DNA from: Mongoliimonas terrestris
GTDB lineage: Bacteria > Pseudomonadota > Alphaproteobacteria > Rhizobiales > Pleomorphomonadaceae
Length of the DNA: 64,000 nucleotides
Assembly (NCBI RefSeq): GCF_001927285.1
Contig: NZ_MSIG01000003.1
Location: 62,001 to 126,000 of the forward strand
Reading direction: 5' to 3'
Position numbers and translations under genes: made by a program. Of the stretch, positions 30,990-39,735 are shown in pieces (the stretch's first letter is position 1; every line of letters begins with the position of its first letter). A model generated the notes under the pieces. The model worked only from the letters and a program-made list of their open reading frames with translations. It was not told the origin of the DNA and did not search any database.

Positions 30990-32930
30990 ATGCCGGACGC
31001 CCGGATCGTTCGATCATCCATGTCTTTGATCGGATCTGTTTTACTTAGCATTCTACTGATTGGTTCGGCCGCGGCCGAGAGTGCCGGGGCGATCTGCTCC
31101 GGATCCGTCTGCCGGCTCGACCAAGGCTGGACCGACGCCGACCGCACGTTCTGGTATGGGGAGACGCAAGGCTCCCGGCTTCTGCCGCTCGGCTGGATGC
31201 TGGCGCTGGAGCGGGCGGACGCCGGTGCGGCGCCGGCCGAACCCTTCCTGTCGGAGGCGAACGTGCGGCGGCTTGGCTATCTGCCGCGACCGGCGACCGA
31301 CGCCAACCCGGACGGCCTGCCGGTCGGCTTCGTGGTGGATCTCGACAAGACCCGCGCCGCCGATCTCATGTGCGACACCTTCCCGGCGACGTGCGACGCG
31401 CTCACCATGCGCAAGCCCTGGGTCGGCATGAACTGCTCGGCCTGCCACACCGCCGAGATCGCCTATGGCGACAAGCGGCTCCGGGTCGACGGCGCGCCGA
31501 CCCTCGCCGACTTCCAGGCACTGGAGGAGGATCTCCTCGCAGCGCTCGTCGCCACCGTGGACGACCGCGCCCGGTTCGACCGGTTCGCCCGGTCCGTGCT
31601 GAAGTCCGGCCTGACGGTGGAGAGCCGTGCGGCCCTGGAGGCGCAACTGACCGAGCAGATCGTCTGGCAGAAGCGCCTCGCGGCCAAGAACGCCGCGCCG
31701 GTGCGCTACGGCCATGGCCGCCTGGACGCCCAGGGCCACATCCTCAACAAGGTGAGCCTCACCGTTCTCGGCGTCGAGCAGCCGACCGACATCCTGGCCG
31801 ATGCGCCGGCGAGCTATCCGCACATCTGGAACACGTCGCAGCAGGCGAAGATCCAGTGGAACGGCATCGCCAACAACATCCTTCAGATTGATCTCTTCGG
31901 CAACGTCACCGACATCGGCTCGCTGGTGCGCAACGCCTCGGAGGTGATCGGCGTGTTCGCCCACATCGAGACCGACCGCGGCAAGGCCTACCGCGGCTAT
32001 CCGTCGAGCGTGCGGGTCGCCAACCTGATCCACCTGGAGCGCCGGCTCGCTGGACTGAAGTCCCCCCGCTGGCCGGAGGACCTGCTGCCGCCGATCGACT
32101 GGGAGCGCGCCGCGCGCGGCCGCGACCTCTTCACCCGCTTCGGCTGCGAGAGCTGCCACAAGCCGCTCGCCTTCGACGATCTCACCAGCCCGGCGAAGGA
32201 GCAGATGACGCCGCTCGACAAGGTGGACACCGACGTCTTCCTGGCCTGCAACACTTTCCTGCACCGCTCCAAGGCGGGCAATTTCGAAGGCCAGAAGGTG
32301 TTCGCCTTCCAGGGCGAGCGCATTCCCGAGACGGCCTTCACCCGCGACATGCTGGTGAACGCGGTGGTGGGAAGCGTGGTCGGCAACGTGGACGAACTGG
32401 TCGGCACCCTGTTCGACGACGTCTTCCCGGGCGGCCGCGGCCGGTCGAGCGTCGCCTTCGCGCTGCCGGACGCGGTGGACTACCTGCCGGGCGTCACGGA
32501 CGTCGCCAAGAAGCGGCAGGCGGAGCAGTGCCTGACCACCGAGCACGCCATCCTGGCCTACAAGGCGCGGCCGCTCAACGGGATCTGGGCCACCGCGCCC
32601 TACCTCCACAATGGCTCCGTGCCGACGCTCTACGACCTCCTGCTGCCCGCCGGCGTGCGCAACCGCGCCCCGACCGGCGCACCCGCCCCGGCCCCCGAGG
32701 GACCGCTGCGGCCGGAGGTGTTCACCGTCGGCTCGATCGCCTTCGACCCGGTCAAGGTCGGCTACCGGTCCGATGCGGAAGCCCCCGGCGGCAGCTTCGT
32801 GTTCCGGGTGCGGGACGCGGCGACCGGCGAGCCCATTCCGGGCAACTCCAACGCCGGCCACGACTACGGAAACGGCGCCCTGACCGACGTCGAGCGGATG
32901 GACCTCGTGGAGTATCTGAAGACGCTCTGA
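30990..32930 (+). CDS. Secreted di-heme cytochrome c peroxidase/RoxA-like protein
   Basis: The protein has 646 residues. A signal peptide (SLIGSVLLSILLIGSAAAES) is followed by two c-type heme sites, CSACH at 149-153 and CESCH at 386-390, and the motif WATAPYLHNGSVPTLYDLL near 535. This combination and size match the di-heme cytochrome c peroxidase superfamily branch that includes rubber oxygenase RoxA. It would act in the periplasm or outside the cell as a peroxidase or dioxygenase; no substrate can be deduced. GGGGAGGAGG lies before the ATG. It heads the protease operon, 81 bases before the metalloprotease gene. Confidence 0.85.
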   Translation: MPDARIVRSSMSLIGSVLLSILLIGSAAAESAGAICSGSVCRLDQGWTDADRTFWYGETQGSRLLPLGWMLALERADAGAAPAEPFLSEANVRRLGYLPRPATDANPDGLPVGFVVDLDKTRAADLMCDTFPATCDALTMRKPWVGMNCSACHTAEIAYGDKRLRVDGAPTLADFQALEEDLLAALVATVDDRARFDRFARSVLKSGLTVESRAALEAQLTEQIVWQKRLAAKNAAPVRYGHGRLDAQGHILNKVSLTVLGVEQPTDILADAPASYPHIWNTSQQAKIQWNGIANNILQIDLFGNVTDIGSLVRNASEVIGVFAHIETDRGKAYRGYPSSVRVANLIHLERRLAGLKSPRWPEDLLPPIDWERAARGRDLFTRFGCESCHKPLAFDDLTSPAKEQMTPLDKVDTDVFLACNTFLHRSKAGNFEGQKVFAFQGERIPETAFTRDMLVNAVVGSVVGNVDELVGTLFDDVFPGGRGRSSVAFALPDAVDYLPGVTDVAKKRQAEQCLTTEHAILAYKARPLNGIWATAPYLHNGSVPTLYDLLLPAGVRNRAPTGAPAPAPEGPLRPEVFTVGSIAFDPVKVGYRSDAEAPGGSFVFRVRDAATGEPIPGNSNAGHDYGNGALTDVERMDLVEYLKTL

Positions 32931-33011
32931 CCGATGCCGCCGGACCCTCGCCCGGTGCGGGCGGGGGCTGGGGTGCCGGAGAACGCGTGTCGTCGTGGGA
33001 GGCGATCCAGC

Positions 33012-34118
33012 ATGCTGATCCATGGTGAAGAGAGGAGGCCGGACCTCGACCACGCCCTCGCCCGTCCCGCGGTCCGGTGTCCGGCGAACGTCGTCGCGCG
33101 CAGCGTCCTGCGCCACGCGGTCCAGGCCCTCCTCCTCGCCGCGCTCGCCGTCCCGCTTCCGGCGCTCGCGACGGATTTGACGCCGGTGACGACCACGACG
33201 GCGGACGGTCCTTCGCCCGCTGACGCGGGGATGGCCACGTCCGGCGAAGCGTCTCAGGATCCGGTCACGGCCTTCCGGTCGGTGGTCGAGGCGGCGGTCG
33301 CCGACACCTTCAGCGCCAGCGCCGGCGATGCGTTCCGCGCCCGATTGCCGGTGTTCAGCACCGCCTTCGGACCGCCGCGCGACCTCTTCGTCCTGGAAGG
33401 CGATCTGCTCGCCGACGCGGACGACGTGGACACCTGGCGCCTGCAGCGCTTCCACGACCTCCGCCGGGCGGACGCCGACCCGGGCGCGCCGCCGGACCTG
33501 GAGCTCAAGGCGGACGTGGTCGACGGCCTGCCGTCCCGCTGGCCGCCGCCGGAGCGCACCCTTCGCTACGCGGTGCTGCGCGCCTCCTTCCCGGACGAGG
33601 CGACCTACGCGGCCGTCGTCGCCGACATGGCGGCGGCCGCCGCCGACTGGGCCGCTCTCTGCCCGCCCTGCGGCATCGCCTTCGAGCACCGTCCGGAACA
33701 CGACGGCATCGGCCTCTGGTCGGAGGTGATGAGCCTCAGCGCCGCGGACGCGCTTCGCTTCATCGTCGTCCACGAGCGCGCCGAGGTCCCCATCATCGCC
33801 TCGGCCTTCTTTCCGACCGACACGCGCGAGGAGCGGATCCTGCGCATCTTCCCGCGCTACTTCCAGCTGACCGGCGCGCTCACCGGGCGGGGCGTCCTCC
33901 GGCACGAGCTCGGCCATGTGCTCGGCTACCGGCACGAGCACATCGACGCGGTGATCGGCTGCGCCGGCGAGGACGGCACCTGGCAGGCGCTGACGCCCTA
34001 CGATCCGAAGTCGGTGATGCACTATTTCTGCGGCGGCGGCGGCAGCCGGGACCTCGCTTTCTCGGACGCCGACCGCGAAGGCCACCGGATCCACTACGGG
34101 TCCGGCGTGACGCCGTGA
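33012..34118 (+). CDS. Secreted astacin-like metzincin metalloprotease
   Basis: The protein has 368 residues. An N-terminal hydrophobic segment (AVQALLLAALAVPLPALA) at about 37-54 acts as signal peptide. The zinc site HELGHVLGYRH places ligands at His298, His302 and His308, with Glu299 as base, and the Met-turn SVMHY has Met336. The HExxHxxGxxHEH pattern plus PxSVMHY points to astacin-like (M12A) metzincins rather than serralysins. GGGAGG lies upstream of the ATG. Its stop lies 11 bases before the next gene, or overlaps a GTG start of that gene. Target proteins are unknown. Confidence 0.85.
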   Translation: MLIHGEERRPDLDHALARPAVRCPANVVARSVLRHAVQALLLAALAVPLPALATDLTPVTTTTADGPSPADAGMATSGEASQDPVTAFRSVVEAAVADTFSASAGDAFRARLPVFSTAFGPPRDLFVLEGDLLADADDVDTWRLQRFHDLRRADADPGAPPDLELKADVVDGLPSRWPPPERTLRYAVLRASFPDEATYAAVVADMAAAAADWAALCPPCGIAFEHRPEHDGIGLWSEVMSLSAADALRFIVVHERAEVPIIASAFFPTDTREERILRIFPRYFQLTGALTGRGVLRHELGHVLGYRHEHIDAVIGCAGEDGTWQALTPYDPKSVMHYFCGGGGSRDLAFSDADREGHRIHYGSGVTP

Positions 34119-34129
34119 GGGAGGGCCCG

Positions 34130-36439
34130 ATGCGACAGCCTGACCGCGCCATTCCGCCCGCCGTCCGGATCGTCCGCCTGCTCGCCCGTGTGCGCGTCGC
34201 ATTCGCCGCCCTGGCCCTCGCAGCCCTCGCGGCCGCCCCGTCGACGGCGGCCGAGTCGCGCCCGCCGCTGCCGGTCGGCAAGCCGGTGGAGGCGGCGCCG
34301 GCCGCCCGGCCCGCCGCCACGGTAACGATCGAGTTCGAGGGTGGCCTCGTCGGGCAGGAGATGGCGAAGGTCATCGCCGCCTTCGGCCCGGAGTCGGACC
34401 TCCTGCCGGCGAGGTTCCACCTGCCGGCGGAGACCGTCGGGCTCTGCGGCGTGCTGGCGAGCGAACTGTCCGTGCCGTCCGTCTTCTGCACCCGCGACCT
34501 CCTCGAGGCGGTCGCCGGTTACAGCCGCCGGAAGGGCCGGGAGATCGACCCGGACCGGGTCACCAGCACGGGCGGTATCTACCTGCCGGACGTCAGGACG
34601 GCCGAATCCGCCATCGTCCGCCTCTACAACCAGAGCCGGCCGGACGAGGCCAAGCAGATCGAGCAGCGCACCCGCAGCCTCGGCTGGTCGCCGAGCATCC
34701 TCGGGGTGGAATCCGACGTGCTGGCCAAGAGCGGGGTCGCCGAGGGCGCGCCGCAGATCGATGCGCTCACTCTGAAGCGCTACACCTGGACGTTCGACGT
34801 GGCGGACGAGGACGCCAGCCTTGCGGCCAGCTACCTCGGTCTCGAACTCAACGGCCCGAACCTCTTCATCTCGGTGGAGCCGACCACGCCGGGCGAGGAG
34901 CCCCGGCGCTACAACGCCTATCCGGCGGACATCCACTTCAAGCACTGGTGCGGCGGCGGGGCCGGGCCGGCGCCGCGACCGGAAGGCCTCTACGCCGACA
35001 TGCTCGGCAGCCTCTATGCGACCGATCACGTGGCCGGCTGCACCGGCAGCGGCGCCGTGCGGCCGGAGGTCGCCATCATGGACCAGCAGATCAAGGTCCA
35101 CCCGGACCTCCTGGCGTCCTTCTCAGACGATCCGGCCGAGAGCGCGCCGGCGCCGGCGGCCGCCTGCACCCCGCGACCGTTCCAAATCGACACGGACCAC
35201 GGCACGCTCCTCGCCAGCATCGTGGCGGCCCGCCCCAACGACTACGGCTTCGCGGGTCTCGCGCCGGAGGCCCGGATCCGCTCCTTCGTGTTCCAGCCGG
35301 GGACCAGCAACCGGGAGATCAAGTCCTTCATCGAGGCGACGGATCAGGTGTCCGAGATCCGCATCCCGCGGGTGTTCCTGATCGCCAGCGAGTTCAAGCC
35401 CCTGATCCCCTTTCCGAAGGTCGACCTGTCGCCGCGGGAGCTGCGGGCGGCCAAGCTCTACTGGCGGTGGAACGCGGGCGCCCGCGCCTTCGACACCGCG
35501 CTCGCGGACGACGACGCCCGCCTGCTCGATCCCCTCGTGCGCGAGGTGCTGACGCGCACCTTCCTGCTGGTGGCGGCGGCCGGCCAGCAGGTGGACGACG
35601 AAGAGGGCGAACCGGTGGAAGGCCTGGAGATCGACTGGGAGCGGCCGCTCGCCCCGCAGAACCTCGGCGACGACGACAACGTGCTGGTGGTGGGCGCCTG
35701 CGCGAACTGCGCCTCGCCCGAGGCGCGGCTCTGGCCCAACTCCAACCGCGGCAAGCCGGGCAACATCTTCGTCAGCGTGCTGGCGCCGGGCGGCGTGTCG
35801 GTGCCGACCTACGTGTCGGAGACCGAGATCGCCTCCACGGTCGGCGGCACCTCCTCGGCGGCGGCCTTCGTGGCGGGGCTCGCGGCGCGCATGGCCGCCT
35901 GCCACCCCGCCACCTACCTGGACCAGCCGGAAAACCTGAAGGCGCGCATCATCCTGGCCTCCCGGCCGACCCACGACGCGGAGATCGTCCGCACCGTGGT
36001 GGGCGGCGTGGTCGACCCGGCCGTCTCCATGCTGGACCCGCGCAAGGACTGGCTGAAGCTCGCCGAAACTGACGTTCGCCCGGTCGCCTTCGACGGCTGG
36101 TGCACCGGCGGCGTCAGCGCCGAGGCGGGGGATTCGGGCGGCGGCGGCTTCATCGAACTGCCCGGAACCCAGCGGCTGACGGCGGTCGACGGCGCGCTGG
36201 TGCGCCAGTCCGTGAGCGATCCGGTCGGCGGCAGCACGTCCTTCCTCAGCCGCCGGATCGTGCACCGGGAGCCGCCACGCTGGCCGAAGACGCCGGACGC
36301 GCGGCTCGCCGCCGTGACGGAGGCCTCCGGCGCCCAATGTGCCGTCGCGGCCAACCGGCTGGAGGACCTCTTCCTCAGTCAGGACAGCGCCGGACGCCAG
36401 GAGATTGCCGCATGCGACGCCCTCGAGCTCTGCGAATGA
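34130..36439 (+). CDS. Secreted subtilisin-like (S8) serine protease
   Basis: The protein has 769 residues with a signal peptide (VAFAALALAALAAAPSTAA). A long N-terminal region (about 40-300) of unknown fold precedes the catalytic domain. The triad is Asp318 (AIMDQQI), His357 (DTDHGTLLASI) and Ser575 (GGTSSAAAFVAG), a diverged subtilase pattern in which HGTHVAG is HGTLLAS and GTSMAAP is GTSSAAA. The ATG after GGGAGGG was chosen; a GTG at 34115 would add five residues and overlap the metalloprotease stop by 4 bases. The trypsin-like gene overlaps its 3' end. I infer activity on extracellular protein. Confidence 0.82.
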   Translation: MRQPDRAIPPAVRIVRLLARVRVAFAALALAALAAAPSTAAESRPPLPVGKPVEAAPAARPAATVTIEFEGGLVGQEMAKVIAAFGPESDLLPARFHLPAETVGLCGVLASELSVPSVFCTRDLLEAVAGYSRRKGREIDPDRVTSTGGIYLPDVRTAESAIVRLYNQSRPDEAKQIEQRTRSLGWSPSILGVESDVLAKSGVAEGAPQIDALTLKRYTWTFDVADEDASLAASYLGLELNGPNLFISVEPTTPGEEPRRYNAYPADIHFKHWCGGGAGPAPRPEGLYADMLGSLYATDHVAGCTGSGAVRPEVAIMDQQIKVHPDLLASFSDDPAESAPAPAAACTPRPFQIDTDHGTLLASIVAARPNDYGFAGLAPEARIRSFVFQPGTSNREIKSFIEATDQVSEIRIPRVFLIASEFKPLIPFPKVDLSPRELRAAKLYWRWNAGARAFDTALADDDARLLDPLVREVLTRTFLLVAAAGQQVDDEEGEPVEGLEIDWERPLAPQNLGDDDNVLVVGACANCASPEARLWPNSNRGKPGNIFVSVLAPGGVSVPTYVSETEIASTVGGTSSAAAFVAGLAARMAACHPATYLDQPENLKARIILASRPTHDAEIVRTVVGGVVDPAVSMLDPRKDWLKLAETDVRPVAFDGWCTGGVSAEAGDSGGGGFIELPGTQRLTAVDGALVRQSVSDPVGGSTSFLSRRIVHREPPRWPKTPDARLAAVTEASGAQCAVAANRLEDLFLSQDSAGRQEIAACDALELCE

Positions 36440-37758
36440 CGAGGCGCCATCGCCCATCCGGCGCGGGCCGCGGCGCCGGCCTCGTCCTCGCCGCCCTCCT
36501 GTCCGCCGCCTCGCCGGCGTCGGCCGACCCGGCGGACGACCTTGGCGGCGGCACGGAGTTCGGCGTCAACTTCAAGCCGCTCGACACCCGCTTGGACGCC
36601 ACGCGGAAGGCGGTCTCGATCACCAAGCCGTCCCTCGACGCGCCGCGCTATTACCGTCTGAGGTTGAAGGTCACCAACCCGGACCGCGCGCCCTGGACCG
36701 TGGTGATCCGGGCGACCGGCGGCCAGGTTCTCTCCACGTTCGATGAGCGCGAGACGGCCTGCGAGGACGTGAACGGCTGCTGGACCGTGCGGCTGCCCTC
36801 GGCCGCGCCGCGCGTGCAGTTCGAGACCGCCTCGCCGACCGCCGTCGCGGAGGTGCCGGAGGCGCTCTACATGCCGGACCGGGCCCAGAGGACCTTTTAT
36901 TCGGCGATGCCGAACAGCCAGGTGGAGCGTCTCTCCGCCCTGCAGCCGCCCACCGATCGGCTGCGCCGGCTCCACGATCTCGCCGACCACCTCGGCCTCT
37001 TCATCGGGTCCGGCCCGACGCCGGACGGCCAGCGGACGGTGAACTGGTGCTGCAGCGGCGTGCGCCTGACACGGGATCTCTTCCTCACAAACTGGCACTG
37101 CGGCGCGGCCGCCGGCATGCCGGACGGCGCCTACTGGACCACGGGCCCGAAGCCCCGCGCCTGCCGCAGCGGCATCGTGGACCTCTCCTATGACGGGGAC
37201 CCGGTCGGCCGCGAGTACGGCTGCCAGACGGTCGCCTACGTGGACAAGCATCTCGACGCCGCCGTCCTGCGTCTCGCCCGCCTCTCCGACGGCCCGGCGC
37301 TGACGCCGCCGCTGCGGCCGCTGTCGCTCGGCGCGCCCGGCGAGCCGGCCTCGGGCGCCGAGCTCCAGGTGTTCCACCATCCGGCCTGCGAGGCGAAGTC
37401 GGTCACCCGCGCCTGCTCGGTCGCGGCGGCGGCCGTGCCCGGCTGGTCGGATCCTTCGCGGACGAGCGAATTCAGCCACCTCTGCACCACCGAACGCGGC
37501 AGTTCGGGCGGCCCGGTGTTCGACGCCGCCGGCCGCCTCGTCGGCCTGCACCACCAGGGCGTCGACCCGGCGCGCGGGCCGGGCAACTTCGCGGTCCGCA
37601 TCGCCGACCTCGTCGACGCGATCGCCGCGGCGGATCCGTCGCTCCACGCCGAGATCACCGGGGCGACCGCGGTCCCGGCGGTTCCGGAAGCTGCTCCGAC
37701 GGCCCCGGTCGACAACAACCCGGCGCCCGCAGCGCCGGCGGCCCCGGTCGGACCCTGA
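36412..37758 (+). CDS. Secreted trypsin-like (S1) serine protease
   Basis: The protein has 448 residues. A signal peptide (GAGLVLAALLSAASPASA) leads to an unknown beta-rich domain (about 35-150) and a trypsin fold with His229 (LTNWHCGAA), Asp282 (KHLDAAVLRL) and Ser365 (ERGSSGGPVF). Cysteines flank the His and Ser segments. The C-terminal 35 residues are Ala/Pro-rich. Two starts are possible: the ATG at 36412 has AGGAG 8 bases upstream and overlaps the S8 gene by 28 bases; the ATG at 36436 would give an ATGA overlap but lacks a ribosome-binding site. It ends the four-gene secreted operon. Confidence 0.85.
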   Translation: MRRPRALRMTRRHRPSGAGRGAGLVLAALLSAASPASADPADDLGGGTEFGVNFKPLDTRLDATRKAVSITKPSLDAPRYYRLRLKVTNPDRAPWTVVIRATGGQVLSTFDERETACEDVNGCWTVRLPSAAPRVQFETASPTAVAEVPEALYMPDRAQRTFYSAMPNSQVERLSALQPPTDRLRRLHDLADHLGLFIGSGPTPDGQRTVNWCCSGVRLTRDLFLTNWHCGAAAGMPDGAYWTTGPKPRACRSGIVDLSYDGDPVGREYGCQTVAYVDKHLDAAVLRLARLSDGPALTPPLRPLSLGAPGEPASGAELQVFHHPACEAKSVTRACSVAAAAVPGWSDPSRTSEFSHLCTTERGSSGGPVFDAAGRLVGLHHQGVDPARGPGNFAVRIADLVDAIAAADPSLHAEITGATAVPAVPEAAPTAPVDNNPAPAAPAAPVGP

Positions 37759-37794
37759 GTCGGTCGGACGATCGTCCGTGGGCCGATCGGCGGG

Positions 37795-38034
37795 CTACCG
37801 GCCCCCGCCTTGCGTGAAGGCGGTGCGCTCCTCCTCCACGCTCAGCACCTCCGGCATGGCGCGAAGGCGGCGGTCGGCGCCGTCGCCGGACACCACCAGG
37901 GTGCCGAGAAGGTCGAGCGTCTCCTCCACCACGAGGCCCTGGGCGGCGATCCGGCCGGCGACGGCGCCGAGGTCGGCCCCGGGCTCGACGATGCAGAGGA
38001 AACGGCGGGCTGAAGGGGGCATGCTGTCGGGCAT
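37795..38034 (-). CDS. Free-standing I9-type protease inhibitor/propeptide-like protein
   Basis: The protein has 79 residues. The pattern RFLCIVEPGADLGAVAGRI followed by LGTLVVSGDG and LRAMPEVLSVEEER matches the beta-alpha-beta layout of subtilisin propeptide (inhibitor I9) domains, including the typical P-x-V-x-x-V-E ending. It has no catalytic domain and no signal peptide. It is encoded 77 bases downstream of a leaderless subtilase on the same strand, so it may act in trans as its inhibitor or folding chaperone. GGAGA precedes the ATG. Family assignment rests on pattern only. Confidence 0.65.
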   Translation of the reverse strand: MPDSMPPSARRFLCIVEPGADLGAVAGRIAAQGLVVEETLDLLGTLVVSGDGADRRLRAMPEVLSVEEERTAFTQGGGR

Positions 38035-38111
38035 CGAAAGGTCTCCAGGATCGGGTGCGCCCGGCCACTGGAGCGGCCGGGCGGATGGCGCGTTGACGCT
38101 TCGGCCGGGTC

Positions 38112-39524
38112 TCAGGCCTCGGTCTTCCGCCGGCCCTTGCCGGACGCGGTCTCCGTCGGGCGGCGGATCGGCAGCGGGAAGGGCCGCGGGATCGGCCGGG
38201 GGAAGGGTCGCGGCAGTCCGCCGATGTTCACCACCGGCGCCTGCACGAGACCCGCGCCCACGTGGGTGGCGGCCTCGTCGCTGAGCGGCCGGGCAGTGGA
38301 GATCAGCCGCTGCCAGAGCGCCGCGCCGCGCATCTGCGGGTTGTTCTGGGCGTAGAGCGCCGCGATGCCGGCCACGTGCGGCGTCGCCATCGAGGTGCCC
38401 GACAGGCTGCCGTAGCGGCCGCGACCCACGGGCAGCGACGAGAACACGGCGACGCCCGGCCCCACGATGTCCACCCGGCCCTGGGGTGGAAAGTGGGTGA
38501 CGTTGGAGAAGGGCGCCTTCACCAGGCGATCGTCCACCGCGCCCACCGCCATGATGGACGGGCAGTTGGCCGGATGGCTCACCGGCGCGCCGTGGTCGTT
38601 GCCGGCCGCCGCGATGATCAGGCAGCCGGCGTTGAGGGCCGCCACCGCGGCGTTCTCGTAGACCGCCGAGAAGCCGGCCCCGAGCGCCCGGGCGCCGAGC
38701 GACATGCTGATCACCTGGCAACGGTTGGCGATCGCCCAGTTGATGCCGGCGAGGATGCCGCCGTCACTGCCGCTGCCGGCGTTGCTCAGCACCTTGCCCA
38801 CATAGATGTCGGCGGCGAACGCCACGCCGTAGCGGTCGACCCCCGGATCCGACGGTTCCTTCGGCCCGCAGGCGGTGCCGATGCAGTGGGTGCCGTGGCC
38901 GTTGAGGTCCTGCACCGCCTCGTTGGCGATGAAGCTGCGGGCGACCACCGTCCGGCCGGCGAAGTCCGGGTGGGCGAGGTCGAAGCCGGTGTCGAGCACC
39001 GCGACCCGGATGCCGGCGCCGGTCGACACCTGCATGTAGGGAAAGCGCGCCACGGTGCGGGTCTTCTGAAGGCCCCAGGTGCTGCCGGTGGCGAGCGCCT
39101 CCAGGGGCGACGGCTCCCCCTCGGCGGCCTCGCCGGCCATGCCTTCGTAGATGTCGGTGACGTTGTTCACCGCGTCGCGGTAGCCGCGGAGATAGGCCCC
39201 GAAGTCCGGCAGGGCGTGCACCACGCGCTCCGGCTCCAGCATCGCCCCGCCGCCGTCGTCGGACGCCGCCACCCGGGACAACTGCTCCGCGTCCACGGCG
39301 TTCAGGATGGTGACGCCGATCTCGTTCAGATAGATGCCGTCGCCGCTCCCGAGCGCGTCCGCGTCTATGCCCTGGTCGCCGAAGTCCAGCGAGCTCGCCA
39401 GCTTCAGCCCGGCCCGGTCGGCCAGCGCCGAGAGCGTGCCCTTGGCGTCGTGCGGCGTTCCCACCATCAGGTACCGCCCGGTGAAGTCCGGGGCCGGCTC
39501 GTCCGTCATGTCGAAGGAGTTCAT
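38112..39524 (-). CDS. Leaderless subtilisin-like (S8) serine protease
   Basis: The protein has 470 residues. The canonical triad is intact: Asp178 (VAVLDTGFD), His210 (NGHGTHCIG) and Ser378 (SGTSMATPHVAG), with the oxyanion Asn309 (AAAGNDHG). There is a 150-residue N-terminal region but no signal peptide, and the protein ends in a Pro/Arg repeat tail (PRPFPRPIPRPFPLPIRRP) and a basic C-terminus. It may be cytoplasmic or exported by another route. GGGAGG lies 5 bases before the ATG; a GTG one codon upstream is possible. It probably forms a unit with the I9-like gene. Confidence 0.9.
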   Translation of the reverse strand: MNSFDMTDEPAPDFTGRYLMVGTPHDAKGTLSALADRAGLKLASSLDFGDQGIDADALGSGDGIYLNEIGVTILNAVDAEQLSRVAASDDGGGAMLEPERVVHALPDFGAYLRGYRDAVNNVTDIYEGMAGEAAEGEPSPLEALATGSTWGLQKTRTVARFPYMQVSTGAGIRVAVLDTGFDLAHPDFAGRTVVARSFIANEAVQDLNGHGTHCIGTACGPKEPSDPGVDRYGVAFAADIYVGKVLSNAGSGSDGGILAGINWAIANRCQVISMSLGARALGAGFSAVYENAAVAALNAGCLIIAAAGNDHGAPVSHPANCPSIMAVGAVDDRLVKAPFSNVTHFPPQGRVDIVGPGVAVFSSLPVGRGRYGSLSGTSMATPHVAGIAALYAQNNPQMRGAALWQRLISTARPLSDEAATHVGAGLVQAPVVNIGGLPRPFPRPIPRPFPLPIRRPTETASGKGRRKTEA

Positions 39525-39735
39525 CACAACCTCCCAGTGAAGCGGAAGCAGAACGCGACCCTGTCCGAAGGGAAGGGGCGGTGCTTCCTCGTCGTTCGAC
39601 GCCCGCCAGGGGTTCGTCTCGACTGCCTCATCGATAGAGGTCGGGCGGCTACGGTCTCATCACCATCATGGGGGATCGGGCTTCACCTTTCTTATGAGGT
39701 CGAATAGTCTTGCCGGACCCAAATGGCATGCGGTG

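Noticed and set aside
31053..34202. Long minus-strand frame (about 1049 codons) opposite the cytochrome and metalloprotease genes
   Set aside because: The plus-strand products have signal peptides, heme and zinc motifs; the minus translation has none.
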